64,000 nt of DNA from Glycomyces buryatensis (GTDB taxonomy: Bacteria > Actinomycetota > Actinomycetes > Mycobacteriales > Micromonosporaceae), in contig NZ_STGY01000046.1 in the NCBI RefSeq assembly GCF_004912275.1, positions 1 to 64,000 of the forward strand, given 5' to 3'. Below are positions 43,931 through 54,264 of this stretch, in pieces. The notes below the pieces were generated by a model, which worked only from the letters and a program-made list of their open reading frames with translations, ran no database searches and was not told the DNA's origin. The translations under genes and the position numbers were made by a program. The stretch's first letter is position 1; each line of letters begins with the position of its first letter.

Positions 43931-43948
43931 CCGGTCGAGTGCATTGAG

Positions 43949-43980
43949 AAGGCCCCGGCCGCTTGCGCGACCGGGGCCTT
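43949..43980. terminator. Terminator between amylase and dacB
   Basis: AAGGCCCCGG / CCGGGGCCTT followed by TCTAT, 10-bp stem extended by inner G-C pairs; serves convergent genes. Confidence 0.75.
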
Positions 43981-44010
43981 TCTATCGGTCGACCGATGGA
44001 AATTCCGGAC

Positions 44011-45423
44011 TCAGCAGCCGCACTGGGCGATGACCGCGGTCACCTCGTCCATGGCGTTCTCGACATCGTCCAGGTTCGACCAGCCGTTGCTGATGAGCGA
44101 GTACATGAGCAGGCGGCCGTCCTCGGTCGTCAGCGAACCGGTCAGGGAGGCGACCCGGTTGCTCGGCAGCGTCCCGGTCTTGCCCCGGACCGCGCCCATC
44201 CCGTCCTCGGCGGTGGCGAAGCGGTCGGCGAGCGACCCGGAGTAGCCGGCCACCGGCAGCGACTCGAACACGGTGCTCGCCTGCGCCTGCGCCGCCGCGA
44301 CCAGCATCTCGGTGAACGCGCCTGCGGTCAAGCGGTTCGACGGGGACATGCCGGAGCCGTCATTGAGGACCAGCCCGGTCGTGTCCACGCCCAGCTCCTC
44401 CAGCATCGCCAGGTGCGCGGTGCCGATCGCCGCCCACGTCATCTCGCCTTCGACGGCCAGCGCGGTCTGGAACGCCACCGCGTCGGCGAGTTCATTGTCG
44501 GAGGTGAGGATCAACGAGTCCACCAGGTTCGCCAGCGGCTCGGAGTGGACGGTCGCGAGTTCGGAGGCGCCCTCAGGGGCGGTCCCGGTCACCGTCTTGT
44601 CGGCGCCGAGCAGGCCGGCGAACGTCTTCGCGGCCTCTATGGCCGGGTCGGCGTGGTGCTGCGTGTAGTGCTGGGTGTTGTCGATCCGGCCGCCGTCGAT
44701 CATGATCGGGGCCGCCGGGGCGGTGTAGATGGCCAGGTCGGCCATGGGCACGTCGGCGGCGTTGACGCTGTCGGAGAAGAGACTCGCGTCGAGGATGACG
44801 GTGCTCGGGGCGTCGCCGCCGCGCGCTTCCAGGACCGCGTCAGCCAGTTCGGTCAGGCTCGCGCCCTCGCCGTAGTAGCCCTCGCCGTCGACGGTCATGG
44901 CGACGTCGCCGCCGGCGACCAGCACGACCGTGTCCTCGTCCGGTCCCTCGACCACGGACGTCTCGATCCGGTAGCCCGCACCGAGGGTCTGGAAGGCGGC
45001 GACCGCGGTCACCAGCTTCATGGAGGAGGCCGGGGTCAGGGGCGTGGCGGCGTTCTGCTCGTAGACGACATCGCCGGTCGCGGCGTCGGCGATGACGGCC
45101 GACATGTTGTCGCCGAAGCGCGGGTCGGCGAGCAGATCGGGCAGGACCGCATCGAGGTCGGGGAGCGGCGCCTCGGTGTCGTAGGAGGTCAGGACCGATG
45201 CCGGCGCGGCGGGCGGGGCGGCCTCGGCGGCGGTGAAGGAGCCGCGCTGCGGGCCGGTCAGCGTGGTGATCTGCCACGTCAGGAGCGAGATTACGGCTAC
45301 CGTGGCGACGACGGCGATGATCCATGCTGTGCGTGAGGTGGCCCGTTTCGGGGCCTTCGCGACGGGCCGGGCATGTGGCGCAGTACTCGCGGCTTTGGGG
45401 TCGGCGTTGTCGCTCAGGGCCAT
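44011..45423 (-). CDS. dacB: D-alanyl-D-alanine carboxypeptidase/endopeptidase (PBP4, S13)
   Basis: 470 aa. An N-terminal membrane anchor (about 28-52) is preceded by a basic cytoplasmic stretch. SxxK motif PASSMKL (nucleophile Ser), SxN motif in [12 protein letters not shown], and KTG motif [11 protein letters not shown]. The long insert between SxxK and SxN is typical of class C low-mass PBPs. Trims or cuts peptidoglycan cross-links. Divergent from ppa, the standard actinobacterial arrangement. Confidence 0.93.
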   Translation of the reverse strand: MALSDNADPKAASTAPHARPVAKAPKRATSRTAWIIAVVATVAVISLLTWQITTLTGPQRGSFTAAEAAPPAAPASVLTSYDTEAPLPDLDAVLPDLLADPRFGDNMSAVIADAATGDVVYEQNAATPLTPASSMKLVTAVAAFQTLGAGYRIETSVVEGPDEDTVVLVAGGDVAMTVDGEGYYGEGASLTELADAVLEARGGDAPSTVILDASLFSDSVNAADVPMADLAIYTAPAAPIMIDGGRIDNTQHYTQHHADPAIEAAKTFAGLLGADKTVTGTAPEGASELATVHSEPLANLVDSLILTSDNELADAVAFQTALAVEGEMTWAAIGTAHLAMLEELGVDTTGLVLNDGSGMSPSNRLTAGAFTEMLVAAAQAQASTVFESLPVAGYSGSLADRFATAEDGMGAVRGKTGTLPSNRVASLTGSLTTEDGRLLMYSLISNGWSNLDDVENAMDEVTAVIAQCGC

Positions 45424-45479
45424 GCACAGAGACTAGGCCATCAATAGCACTGCATTTGAGCCTGGAGGAGGGTCGGCCG

Positions 45480-45977
45480 ATGGAGTTCGACGTGACCGTT
45501 GAGATCCCGAAAGGGAGCGCCAACAAGTACGAAATCGACCACGAGACCGGACGGATCCGCCTGGATCGGACTCTGTTCACCGCGACGGTCTACCCGGCCG
45601 ACTACGGTTTCATCGACGACACGCTGGGCCAGGACGGCGACCCGCTGGACGCATTGGTGCTGGTGGAACCCACATTCCCCGGCTGTGTGATCCGTGCGAG
45701 GGCGATCGGCATGTTCCGTATGCGCGACGAGAAGGGCGTGGACGACAAGGTCCTCTGCGTCCCCGCCGAAGACCCCCGCAAGGACCGCTTCAAGGACATT
45801 GCGGACGTCCCCGAGTTCGACCGCCTGGAAATCCAGCACTTCTTCACGGTCTACAAGGACCTGGAGCCGGGCAAGAGCGTTGAGGGCGCCACTTGGACCG
45901 GCCGGGCCGAGGCCGAGGAGGAGGTTCGCCGCTCCTTCGAGCGTGCGAAGTCCGCCGGGTACAACAGCAATCACTGA
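45480..45977 (+). CDS. ppa: Inorganic pyrophosphatase
   Basis: 165 aa from ATG 45480, about 10 nt after GGAGGAG. Family [40 protein letters not shown] (metal-binding Asp cluster) and FFTVYKDLE. Drives biosynthesis by removing pyrophosphate. Ends at a 17-bp terminator. Confidence 0.96.
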   Translation: MEFDVTVEIPKGSANKYEIDHETGRIRLDRTLFTATVYPADYGFIDDTLGQDGDPLDALVLVEPTFPGCVIRARAIGMFRMRDEKGVDDKVLCVPAEDPRKDRFKDIADVPEFDRLEIQHFFTVYKDLEPGKSVEGATWTGRAEAEEEVRRSFERAKSAGYNSNH

Positions 45978-45983
45978 TCGGAC

Positions 45984-46020
45984 GCGAACGGCCCGGGTGC
46001 ACCGCACCCGGGCCGTTCGC
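45984..46020. terminator. Terminator between ppa and yaaA
   Basis: A perfect 17-bp stem (GCGAACGGCCCGGGTGC / GCACCCGGGCCGTTCGC), ACC loop, TTTGC tail; shared by convergent genes. Confidence 0.85.
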
Positions 46021-46035
46021 TTTGCTCTGTGCCGC

Positions 46036-46779
46036 TTAGGAGTTGATGACGTCGAGCAGCCACGGCTTGGACCGCGTGGCCGGCTCGGTGAGCTCGACCT
46101 TCCAGCCCTGCGAGGCGAGGAAGTCGTTCAGGTCGGCCGGGGTCTGCGGCTGGATGCCGCCCGACAGCAGTGCGCGGGCGATATCGCCGCGGGTCGCCTT
46201 GGCCATGTGGGTGACGACGCTGCGCTTGCCGTCGGCGTCCTCTTTGAACACGCGGACGGAGACGCCGCGGTTCTTCGGGCCCCACACCTGGGTGTAGGCA
46301 CCCGAGCGCAGGTCGATGACGAGGTCGTCACGGGAGGACAGGACTTCGGTCACGGCCGGGCGCCACAGCTTCGGCAGCCGCTCGACGCCGGGAAGCTGCG
46401 CGGACATGGGGATGCGGTACGGCGGGACGCGGTCGGAGGGGCGCAGCAGGCCCCACAGCGGCGAGGCGATGAGGACCTGCTCGCCGTCGGGCAGGTCGCC
46501 CAGGCCGAGCCGGTCGTAGAGCACCCCGGTGTACAGCTCCCATGCCGCCAGCGTCGGCGCGGTCCGCAGCTGGCGGTCGAGCTCGACCCAGTCCCGTTGG
46601 CGCGCGGTGAGTTTCAGCGTTTCCGCCGCGGTGTCCTCGTCGGCGCAGAGCTTGACGAGACGGTCGACGAGGAGTTCCCGGACGGGGTTCAGCGCCGGGG
46701 AGGAGAGTCGCCCGAGGTCGAGGGGAGGCCCGTCGCCTTGGACGGCCTTCCCTTCTGACGGAGGCAGCAATATGAGCAC
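46036..46779 (-). CDS. yaaA: Peroxide stress protein YaaA (DUF328)
   Basis: 247 aa. Starts MLILLPPSEGKA, the family hallmark; LYTGVLYDRLGL, LIASPLWGLLRPSDRVPPYR and VIDLRSGAYTQVW follow. In E. coli YaaA lowers free iron during peroxide stress and binds DNA. Single gene. Confidence 0.92.
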   Translation of the reverse strand: MLILLPPSEGKAVQGDGPPLDLGRLSSPALNPVRELLVDRLVKLCADEDTAAETLKLTARQRDWVELDRQLRTAPTLAAWELYTGVLYDRLGLGDLPDGEQVLIASPLWGLLRPSDRVPPYRIPMSAQLPGVERLPKLWRPAVTEVLSSRDDLVIDLRSGAYTQVWGPKNRGVSVRVFKEDADGKRSVVTHMAKATRGDIARALLSGGIQPQTPADLNDFLASQGWKVELTEPATRSKPWLLDVINS

Positions 46780-47233
46780 AGCAGGCGAGTCTACCTGCTC
46801 GGAAGCCGGGGTTCACAGCGGCGCGCTGATGGTTTATAGTACGTGTGTTCGATGCAGCGGGAGCGGGTCCCATCCCACCGTGGGGCCACGTGCGACGCGA
46901 ATCGAAAAGGCGCGGCGGTGGCCACCTCCGCAAACCACCGCCGCGCCGTCCAAGACCGGGCCCCGAAAGCCGGAAGCCCCACCACCTCCGGCTACTGACG
47001 GGGCCCGGTCATAACGTCCTCGAGCCGGCAACGGCCCGACGGCCACTGTTTCTGACGGCCACCGCTCCAGGCGGCTTCCGTCCGCGGCGATTTCGGCGCC
47101 CGGATTCCTCGACGTGCGGTGGTCTTGCCCACCACCGCCCCACCCCTTCGGGTGAATTCTCGGCGCTCGCGCGAATCCGGCCGGGATTCCCGTCGGACCG
47201 GGGTGTCATGATCGCCGCATGCTGTGGCCCCTT
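46780..47233. other. Gene-free region upstream of tRNA-Lys
   Basis: About 450 bp. It contains a 13-bp hairpin (46909-46947, GGCGCGGCGGTGG / CCACCGCCGCGCC) and an outer 12-bp inverted repeat GACCGGGCCCCG (46954) / CGGGGCCCGGTC (46999). No T-tract follows either. No convincing ORF. Confidence 0.5.
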
Positions 47234-47264
47234 TTGGGCGGGTGGGGTACAGGGACGGTATGCT
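47234..47264 (+). promoter_or_regulatory. tRNA-Lys promoter
   Basis: TTGGGC, 19 nt, TATGCT, ending 7 nt before the first tRNA base. Confidence 0.4.
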
Positions 47265-47271
47265 TCCGGGC

Positions 47272-47347
47272 GGGTCGCTAGCTCAATTGGCAGAGCTGCG
47301 GACTTTTAATCCGTAGGTTGTGGGTTCGAGTCCCACGCGACCCACCA
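47272..47347 (+). tRNA. tRNA-Lys (TTT)
   Basis: 76 nt with encoded CCA. Acceptor GGGTCGC / GCGACCC, D arm GCTC..GAGC, anticodon loop CTTTTAA with anticodon TTT flanked by GCGGA/TCCGT, T arm GTGGG TTCGAGT CCCAC. All stems pair. Confidence 0.95.
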
Positions 47348-47438
47348 TACGAACACCAGGTCCGCACCGGCAGGCGCTGCGGTGCCGGGCCTCCGTCGTC
47401 GGTCCGTTCCGCTCGTCGGGTCGACCTATCATTGCGCC

Positions 47439-50129
47439 ATGCCCGACCGAGTGTTCGACTCCCGCATCAACCTCCGGCCACTTCGGTTGCGGGCGATGAT
47501 GTCGCAGGAAGAACTCGCCTCCAAGTCAGGTGTCGGGACGCGCACCATTCGCGATATCGAGGCGGGAAAGGTACGGCCGCAGGCGCGGACGTTGCGGCTG
47601 CTGATCGAGGCGCTGGAACTGGACGAGGCCGGTCTGGCACTGCTGACCGGGGCGCCGGACCAGGTTGTGGAGGCGCCTCGGGCCATCGCACCGGTGACGC
47701 TCCCCTCCAGCACGGCCGGGTTCACCGGCAGGGGCAACTGGCTGTCGAAGCTGGACGAATCGGCCGATTCGGCCTCGAGCCCGCTCGTCGTCCTGACCGG
47801 TGCGGGCGGGGTCGGCAAGACGGTGCTGGCCCTCCACTGGGGGCACCGGTCCGCCGACCGGTTTCCCGGCGGCAGGCTCTATGTGGACCTGCACGGTTTC
47901 GCCCCGGGCGCGGCCGCGATGGAGCCGGCCGAGGCCGTCCGGCAGCTGCTCGGCTCGCTGGGAGTGGAACCGAAGCGGATTCCCGCCGACACCGCGGCCC
48001 AGCTCGGCCTCTACCGCACCCTCATCGGCCGCGAGCGGCGGCTGCTGATCCTCGACAATGTCCGCGATGCCGCGCAGGTGCGGCCGCTGCTGCCGGACGG
48101 CGCCCAGGTTCATACGGTGGTGATCAGCCGCCGCCGACTCGTCGCCCTCGCCGCCTCGCACGGGGCCGAGATCATCGAGATCGGCGGCTTCGACCGGGAC
48201 GAGGCGGTCGCGCTGCTCGAACGGCGGCTCGGGCCGCAGCGGCTCGCGGCCGAACCCGAGCCGGTGGAGCGGATCCTCGCCGCCTGCGTCGGCCTGCCGC
48301 TGGCCCTCGCGATCACCGGCGCCAAGGCGGCGACGCGGCCCGACCTGCCCCTGCGCGCCATCGCCGGCGAACTGGCGACCTCCCGGCTCGATGCCCTCGC
48401 GGTCGACGAGGCGTCGGTGGACCTGCGGGCGGTCTTCTCCTGGTCCTACCGCTCCCTCGAGCCCGACGCGGCCAGACTGTTCCGGCTGCTGGCCGTCGTC
48501 CCGGGACCCGACTTCACCGCCGCCGCCGTCGTCCGCCTCCACGGCGGCACCGCAGCGGAGGCCGGACGGGCGCTCCGCTCCCTGGTGGAGGCGCACCTGA
48601 TCGAGTTCGGCCGCCCCGGCCGCCACCGCTTCCACGACCTCATCCGCCTCTACGCCGCCGAACTCCTCGAAGCCGAAGCGCCGCAACCCGATCGCGACGC
48701 CGCCCTGGACCGGCTGCTCGACTGGTACCTGCGCGGAGCCGACGGCTGCCGCTCGGCGCTCTACCCCGCGATGGTCGGCCTCCCCCTCCCGGAAGGAGCG
48801 GGCGAGCGGTTCGAACCGACGGCCGCGGAGGCCGCGCTCTGGCTGGAGGCCGAGTGGGAGAACCTCATCGCGGCCAACGAGCACGCCGCCACGCACGGAC
48901 GGCCGCGGTTCACCTGGCTCCTGGCCGACGCGCTGCGCGGGTACGTGTGGCTCCACATGCTCGGCGACGACGGCGCGCGCATGACCAGGGCCGCCCTGGC
49001 CGCAGCGACCGACTCCGGCGATCCGCTCGGCCTGGCCTCGGCCTCGATCGCACTGGGCTGCGCGCTGATGCGCTGCAACCGGCTCGAGGAGGCCATCGAC
49101 CACCTGCGCGACGCCGCCGGCTTCGCGCGCCGGGCCGACTGGCCCGCCGGCGCGGCCTCGGCCGAGGGCAACCTGGCGATCGCCTGCTACCACCAGGGCC
49201 GGATGCGCGAGGGACTGGAGCACGCCTACGCCGCGCTGCACGCGTACCGGGCGATCGGCGAGCGGCGCGCCGAATCCACGAACCTGCACTGGCTGGGGCT
49301 CTTCCACTCCCTCATGGGCGAACTCGACACGGGCATCGACTACCTCGAACAGGCGCTGAAACTCGCGACGGAGGCGGGCAATGATCCGGTCCGCGTGGTC
49401 GTGCTGACGCACCTGGTCGAAATCCAGGTCCACCGCGGGCGCCTCGACATCGCCGCCGCCCACCTGAACCAGGCGGTCGAGCTGGAGCGCGCCAGCGTCA
49501 GCATCGACAAGTCCGGGGACCTGCCTGGGGTGACCGCGAGATTCCTGCTGGCCTCGGGCCGGACCGGCGAGGCCCTGGCGCACGCGAAGCGCGGGGTCGA
49601 GCGAACGGACGACGCCGACCACCGCAACCGAGCGGCCGACATGGTCACGCTGGCGGCGGCCCGCGACCAGGCGGGCGATCACGAGGAGGCGATCGCCCTC
49701 TACGATCGCGTGCTCGCCATGACCGAGCACGACGCCACCGTGTTCCACCGGGTCGAGGGAATGGTGGGCCGGGCGACGGCCCTGCTGCGCGGCGGCGACG
49801 CCGCCCGCGCTGAGGACGCGGCGAAGGCGGCGCTCCGGACCACCCGGCGGGCCGGCTACCGGTTCCTGGAAGGCCGGGCGCTCAACCTGCTCGCCGAGAT
49901 CGACCTGGAGGCGGGCCGGCTCGGTGCCGCGGAACGGGCGGGCCGGGCCCTGCTGATCCACCGGGAGACGGGGTACCGCAGCGGCGAGGCCGTGTCACTG
50001 CACCTCCTCGCCGAATGCGCCTCCGCCGAGGGCGATTCCCAGGCCGACCGACGCCTCCGCGACGAGGCCCGAACCGTCCGCGACGACATGGACGCTGCCG
50101 CTGCGGTGAACCTGCCAGACCACGGGTAG
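47439..50129 (+). CDS. XRE-STAND regulator (HTH, NB-ARC, TPR repeats)
   Basis: 896 aa from ATG 47439; TATCAT lies 8 nt before it, suggesting a leaderless mRNA. N-terminal XRE HTH (12-65, LRLRAMMSQEELASKSGVGTRTIRDIEAG), then an NB-ARC ATPase with P-loop GAGGVGKT (121-128), Walker B LLILDNV and GLPLAL, a winged-helix-like segment (FSWSYRSLEPDAARLFRLLAVVPG..), and a C-terminal half of TPR-like helices. Signal-dependent oligomeric ATPases of this kind regulate antibiotic or developmental genes; the target is unknown. An AMP-type switch is inferred, not shown. Confidence 0.87.
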   Translation: MPDRVFDSRINLRPLRLRAMMSQEELASKSGVGTRTIRDIEAGKVRPQARTLRLLIEALELDEAGLALLTGAPDQVVEAPRAIAPVTLPSSTAGFTGRGNWLSKLDESADSASSPLVVLTGAGGVGKTVLALHWGHRSADRFPGGRLYVDLHGFAPGAAAMEPAEAVRQLLGSLGVEPKRIPADTAAQLGLYRTLIGRERRLLILDNVRDAAQVRPLLPDGAQVHTVVISRRRLVALAASHGAEIIEIGGFDRDEAVALLERRLGPQRLAAEPEPVERILAACVGLPLALAITGAKAATRPDLPLRAIAGELATSRLDALAVDEASVDLRAVFSWSYRSLEPDAARLFRLLAVVPGPDFTAAAVVRLHGGTAAEAGRALRSLVEAHLIEFGRPGRHRFHDLIRLYAAELLEAEAPQPDRDAALDRLLDWYLRGADGCRSALYPAMVGLPLPEGAGERFEPTAAEAALWLEAEWENLIAANEHAATHGRPRFTWLLADALRGYVWLHMLGDDGARMTRAALAAATDSGDPLGLASASIALGCALMRCNRLEEAIDHLRDAAGFARRADWPAGAASAEGNLAIACYHQGRMREGLEHAYAALHAYRAIGERRAESTNLHWLGLFHSLMGELDTGIDYLEQALKLATEAGNDPVRVVVLTHLVEIQVHRGRLDIAAAHLNQAVELERASVSIDKSGDLPGVTARFLLASGRTGEALAHAKRGVERTDDADHRNRAADMVTLAAARDQAGDHEEAIALYDRVLAMTEHDATVFHRVEGMVGRATALLRGGDAARAEDAAKAALRTTRRAGYRFLEGRALNLLAEIDLEAGRLGAAERAGRALLIHRETGYRSGEAVSLHLLAECASAEGDSQADRRLRDEARTVRDDMDAAAAVNLPDHG

Positions 50130-50300
50130 ACCGCCCGGCTCGCACCGCCGGCCCCTCGCACCCGCATTCGCTGGCGTCTCAGCGGTCGATGCGGTGGCGC
50201 TCGCCATCTGAACCGGATCGGACGGCCGCGCCGGGCCCGGCGATCACGATGCTCTTCCCGGTCTTCATGGCCCGCTCCTGAATCCGCTGCGGGACCGGCC

Positions 50301-50359
50301 TTGACGGGCATACCCCTGTGGGGTATAAATATGAGCATGCCAATACCCGATGGGGGTAT
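50301..50359 (+). promoter_or_regulatory. copZ promoter with two CsoR-type operators
   Basis: TTGACG (50301-50306), 17 nt, TATAAA (50324-50329). ATACCCC-TGT-GGGGTAT (50310-50326) overlaps the spacer and -10; a second site ATACCC-N5-GGGTAT (50343-50359) lies downstream. Both match the copper-repressor CsoR operator (GTATACCCC..GGGGTATAC). csoR itself is not in the window. Confidence 0.75.
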
Positions 50360-50383
50360 CGGAACCGAACGGAGGAAGTCGTC

Positions 50384-50596
50384 ATGTCTACTCAGGAGTA
50401 TCAGGTCACCGGCATGAGCTGCGGACACTGCGAGACCTCGGTCCGCGAAGAGGTCGGCAAGATCGGCCCCATCAAGCAGATCGACGTCAGTGCCGCGACC
50501 GGCCGCCTCGTCGTCACCGCCGATGAGACGGTGGACGACTCCGCGGTCCTGGCGGCGGTCGACGAGGCCGGCTACGAGGCGGAGCGGATCGCATGA
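50384..50596 (+). CDS. copZ: Copper chaperone CopZ
   Basis: 70 aa, ATG after GGAGGAAGTCGTC. Single HMA domain with metal site GMSCGHCETSV. Delivers Cu(I) to the CopA ATPase encoded two genes downstream. Its stop overlaps the next start (ATGA). Confidence 0.93.
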   Translation: MSTQEYQVTGMSCGHCETSVREEVGKIGPIKQIDVSAATGRLVVTADETVDDSAVLAAVDEAGYEAERIA

Positions 50597-51585
50597 AGAC
50601 GCCCGCCCGGCTCGGGCTCTACGGCGGCGGACTGGCGCTGGCCTTCGCCGGCGCGTTTGCCGCCGCGAATCTCACGGTGCCCGAGAGCGCCGTCGAAGCC
50701 TGGAACGAATCCACAGAGGATGAAGAGATGGACCACGGAGGAACCGACACCGCCCACGCGGCGGACTCGATCCGGGGACTCGTCGCCGAGCAGGACGGCT
50801 ACCAGCTCGTCGAGCTCACCGCGCCGGACGAAGTCGGCACAGACGGGGAACTCGAGTTCGAGATCAACGCTCCCGGCGGGGAACCGCTCACCGAATACGC
50901 CGTCTCCCACGACAAGGAACTCCACCTCATCGTGGTGCGCACCGACGGCGCCGAGTTCCGCCACGTCCACCCGGTCAGGGACGAGGACGGCACCTGGTCG
51001 CTGCCGTGGACGTGGGAGGCGGCCGGGACCTACCGGGTCTACGCCGACTTCGCCCCGGCCGCGGACGAGGACCTGGACGTCACGCTGACGAGCACCGTCG
51101 ACGTCTCCGGTGACTTCGCCGTCCAGGCGGCGGAGCCCTCGCCCACCGCCGAGGTCGACGGCTTCGAAGTCGCGCTCGACGGCGACCTCAGTGCCGGTTC
51201 CACCTCGACGCTGACCTTCGCGGTCACCCGCGACGGGGAACCGGTCACCGAGATCGAGCCCTACCTCGGCGCCTTCGGCCACCTCGTGGCACTCCGCGAA
51301 GGCGACCTGGCGTACCTGCACGTCCATCCCGAAGGCGACGAACCCTCCGCCGGCCAGGAGTCCGGTCCCGAGATCGTCTTCGCGGCCGAGGCACCCACCG
51401 AGGGCCGCTACCTGCTCTACCTGGACTTCCAGGTCGACGGGCAGGTCCGCACCGCCGCATTCGTCGTCGACACGGCCGCAGCGGCCCCCGAGACCGCCCC
51501 CGAGAACCAGGACGAGGACACGGAGGAGAGCGCAGACGAGACCGACGGCGGCCACGAATCCGACGGCCACGGCCACGGCCACTGA
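50593..51585 (+). CDS. Membrane-anchored or secreted copper-associated protein with His-rich tail
   Basis: 330 aa. An N-terminal hydrophobic helix (about 8-28) acts as signal or anchor, then a Met/His/Asp patch (EEMDHGG), two beta-sandwich-like domains each with HLxVxR..F.HxHP ([12 protein letters not shown], and [12 protein letters not shown]), and an acidic/His tail ending HGHGH. His-x-His-Pro motifs and tail suggest extracytoplasmic Cu binding. Position between copZ and copA supports a copper role; similar genes occur in actinobacterial copper operons. Exact function unknown. Confidence 0.75.
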   Translation: MKTPARLGLYGGGLALAFAGAFAAANLTVPESAVEAWNESTEDEEMDHGGTDTAHAADSIRGLVAEQDGYQLVELTAPDEVGTDGELEFEINAPGGEPLTEYAVSHDKELHLIVVRTDGAEFRHVHPVRDEDGTWSLPWTWEAAGTYRVYADFAPAADEDLDVTLTSTVDVSGDFAVQAAEPSPTAEVDGFEVALDGDLSAGSTSTLTFAVTRDGEPVTEIEPYLGAFGHLVALREGDLAYLHVHPEGDEPSAGQESGPEIVFAAEAPTEGRYLLYLDFQVDGQVRTAAFVVDTAAAAPETAPENQDEDTEESADETDGGHESDGHGHGH

Positions 51586-51616
51586 TCCACCCACCCCGAC
51601 AGGAAGAAGGAAGGCA

Positions 51617-53938
51617 ATGGCGACACCCGCGATCCGGCAGAGCGCGCCCCTCGACCGCATCGAGCTCGAGATCGGCGGCATGACCTGCGCCTCCTGCGCC
51701 ATGCGCATCGAAAAGAAGCTCAACAAGCTCGACGGCGTCACCGCCACGGTCAACTACGCCACCGAGAAGGCGCAGATCGACGCCCCCGACGGCACCGACG
51801 TGGCCACCCTCATCGGCGTGGTCGAGCAGACCGGCTACACCGCCGCGCTGCCGAGCCCCGCCGCCGAAGCACCCGACGCCGATCAGGACGAGCGGCCGGA
51901 CGCCGAGCTGACCTCGCTGCGCCAGCGCCTGATCGGGGCGGTGGCCCTGTCGGTCCCGGTCATCGCGATGGCGATGGTCCCCGCCCTCCAGTTCGAATAC
52001 TGGCAGTGGATCTCCCTGACCCTCGCCGCACCCGTCGTGACGTGGGCGGCCTGGCCGTTCCACAAGGCCGCGTGGACGAACCTGCGCCACGGCGCGGCCA
52101 CGATGGACACCCTGATATCGGTGGGAACCGCCTCGGCCGTCCTGTGGTCGCTGTACGCGCTGCTGTTCGGCACCGCCGGGACGCCCGGCATGACCCACGC
52201 CTTCGAGCTGACCGTGGCCCCGAGCGACGGCGCCTCGAACCTCTACCTCGAAGTCGCCGCGGGCGTGACCATGTTCATCCTCGCGGGACGCTACTTCGAG
52301 AAGCGCTCCAAGCGCCGGGCCGGAGCGGCCCTACGCGCGCTGCTCGACATGGGCGCCAAGGAAGTCGCGGTCCTGCGGGCGGGCAAGGAGGTCCGCGTCC
52401 CGATCGGCGACCTCGCCGTCGGCGAGGAGTTCGTGGTCCGACCCGGGGAGAAGATCGCGACCGACGGTCTCATCGTCTCCGGTTCGTCCGCCGTGGACGC
52501 CTCGATGCTCACCGGCGAATCGGTCCCGGTCGAGGTCGGCGAGGGCGACGCGGTCACCGGCGCCACGGTCAACGTCGGCGGTCGACTGGTCGTGCGCGCC
52601 ACCAGGATCGGCGAAGGCACGCAGCTGGCGCAGATGGCCAAGCTGGTGGAGGAGGCCCAATCCGGCAAGGCCGAGGTCCAGCGCCTGGCCGACCAGGTCT
52701 CCGGGATCTTCGTGCCGATCGTCATCGCGATCGCCGTGGGCACCTTGGGGTTCTGGCTCGGCGCGGGCTTCGGAGCCAGCGCCGCCTTCACGGCCGCCGT
52801 CGCGGTCCTCATCATCGCCTGCCCGTGCGCCCTGGGACTCGCCACACCCACCGCGCTGCTGGTCGGAACCGGTCGTGGCGCGCAGATGGGCGTGCTCATC
52901 AAGGGCCCCGAGATCCTGGAGTCCACCCGTCGAGTGGACACGATCGTGCTCGACAAGACCGGCACCGTCACCACCGGCAAGATGGCCCTGGTCGACGCCC
53001 TCACAGAGGACGGCACCGACCGCGCCGAACTGCTGCGCCTGGCCGGTGCGCTGGAGGACGCCTCGGAGCACCCGATCGCACAGGCCATCGCGAAGGGGGC
53101 CGCCGCCGAGGTCGGCGACCTGCCCGAGGTGCACGACTTCGCGAACGCGGAGGGCAAGGGCGTGCAAGGCGTCGTGGACGGCCACGCCGTCCTGGTCGGG
53201 CGGGAGTCGCTGCTCGCCGACTGGGAGCTGTCCCTCTCCGCCGCGCTGGCCGAGGCGAAGGCCGAGGCCGAGCGCGAGGGCAAGACCGCCGTCGCGGTGG
53301 CCTGGGACGGCGAGACCCGCGGGGTCCTGGTCGTCGCGGACACCGTGGGGCCCACCAGCATTGAGGCGATCGCCCAGTTCAAGGCCCTGGGCCTGACCCC
53401 GGTGCTCCTCACCGGAGACAACCGGGCCGTGGCCGAGCGGATCGCCGCCGACGTCGGCATCGAGGAGGTCTTCGCCGAGGTCATGCCGAGCGACAAGGTC
53501 GAGACCGTCGCGAGGCTCCAGGCCGAGGGCAAGACCGTGGCGATGGTCGGCGACGGCGTCAACGACGCCGCCGCGCTCGCTAAGGCCGACCTCGGCCTGG
53601 CGATGGGCACCGGCACGGATGTCGCGATCGAGGCCGCCGACATCACGCTGGTGCGAGGCGACCTGCGGAGCGCGGCCGACGCGATCCGCCTGTCCCGCAG
53701 GACACTCGGCACCATCAAGACGAACCTGTTCTGGGCCTTCGCCTACAACACGGCCGCGATCCCGCTGGCCGCCCTGGGGCTGCTGAACCCGATGCTCGCC
53801 GGCGCGGCGATGGCGTTCTCAAGCGTCTTCGTCGTCGGCAACAGCCTGCGCCTGCGTTCCTTCAAGAGCCGGGCACGGGAAGACTCGCCCTCTCCGGACC
53901 CGGTGCGCCAGAGCGCACCCCGGCCGGCCAAGGCCTGA
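51617..53938 (+). CDS. copA: Copper-exporting P1B-type ATPase
   Basis: 773 aa. N-terminal HMA domain ([15 protein letters not shown]), eight membrane helices, actuator TGES, CPCALG in the transport helix, phosphorylation [11 protein letters not shown] motif (SEHPIAQAI), and hinge [10 protein letters not shown]. Exports Cu(I) with copper handed over by CopZ. Last main gene of the CsoR-type operon (31 bp after the preceding gene). Confidence 0.95.
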   Translation: MATPAIRQSAPLDRIELEIGGMTCASCAMRIEKKLNKLDGVTATVNYATEKAQIDAPDGTDVATLIGVVEQTGYTAALPSPAAEAPDADQDERPDAELTSLRQRLIGAVALSVPVIAMAMVPALQFEYWQWISLTLAAPVVTWAAWPFHKAAWTNLRHGAATMDTLISVGTASAVLWSLYALLFGTAGTPGMTHAFELTVAPSDGASNLYLEVAAGVTMFILAGRYFEKRSKRRAGAALRALLDMGAKEVAVLRAGKEVRVPIGDLAVGEEFVVRPGEKIATDGLIVSGSSAVDASMLTGESVPVEVGEGDAVTGATVNVGGRLVVRATRIGEGTQLAQMAKLVEEAQSGKAEVQRLADQVSGIFVPIVIAIAVGTLGFWLGAGFGASAAFTAAVAVLIIACPCALGLATPTALLVGTGRGAQMGVLIKGPEILESTRRVDTIVLDKTGTVTTGKMALVDALTEDGTDRAELLRLAGALEDASEHPIAQAIAKGAAAEVGDLPEVHDFANAEGKGVQGVVDGHAVLVGRESLLADWELSLSAALAEAKAEAEREGKTAVAVAWDGETRGVLVVADTVGPTSIEAIAQFKALGLTPVLLTGDNRAVAERIAADVGIEEVFAEVMPSDKVETVARLQAEGKTVAMVGDGVNDAAALAKADLGLAMGTGTDVAIEAADITLVRGDLRSAADAIRLSRRTLGTIKTNLFWAFAYNTAAIPLAALGLLNPMLAGAAMAFSSVFVVGNSLRLRSFKSRAREDSPSPDPVRQSAPRPAKA

Positions 53939-53967
53939 CCAACCGAAATTCGAGAGGAACGAGACCA

Positions 53968-54000
53968 ATGGCGAACGACCACGAATCCGACCACGCCTAG
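53968..54000 (+). CDS. Possible micro-ORF after copA
   Basis: A ten-codon ORF, MANDHESDHA, with AGAGGAAC 6-7 nt upstream. Two His and three Asp/Glu, and HESD also occurs in the His tail of the 50593-51585 protein. It could be a relic of a lost copper-operon gene whose start region survived, or a leader-like peptide. Confidence 0.25.
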   Translation: MANDHESDHA

Positions 54001-54201
54001 GACACCGGATAACCATGGATCAGCGCGAAGCATGCGGGCCCGAGCGCGGCCGGTGCGCCGTCTCGGCCCCGGCCATCGTCATCGCGATCGAACTGACGAT
54101 CCTGTTCCTCAGCGGCCGTCCGAAGATCGCGACGATCCGAGGCGGCCTGCGAATGGCCCTCGGCGGCCGCCCGAAGTAGTCGCTTGAAGACGTCATCTCG
54201 A

Positions 54202-54231
54202 GGTTCTCGCACGGCCGGCCGTGCGAGAACC
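54202..54231. terminator. 30-bp perfect palindrome after copper operon
   Basis: Two 15-bp arms (GGTTCTCGCACGGCC and its complement) with no loop, between the copper operon and the convergent SDR gene. Confidence 0.65.
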
Positions 54232-54264
54232 CCGGGATGCGGCGTCGTACCTGTCGTCGTGAGC

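Noticed and set aside
47272-50129. tRNA-Lys with the following STAND gene as an integrated element
   Set aside because: No integrase, no repeat of the tRNA 3' end and no mobile genes were found in the adjoining region.
50179-50268. Minus-strand 29-codon ORF with GGAGCG upstream, before the copper operon
   Set aside because: Too short, no homology recognised, and it lies in the 5' region of the divergent copper promoter; coding evidence is weak.
54015-54179. Plus-strand 54-codon ORF after copA
   Set aside because: No RBS, internal near-duplicate GRPK segments and high-GC bias suggest chance; not supported as a gene.
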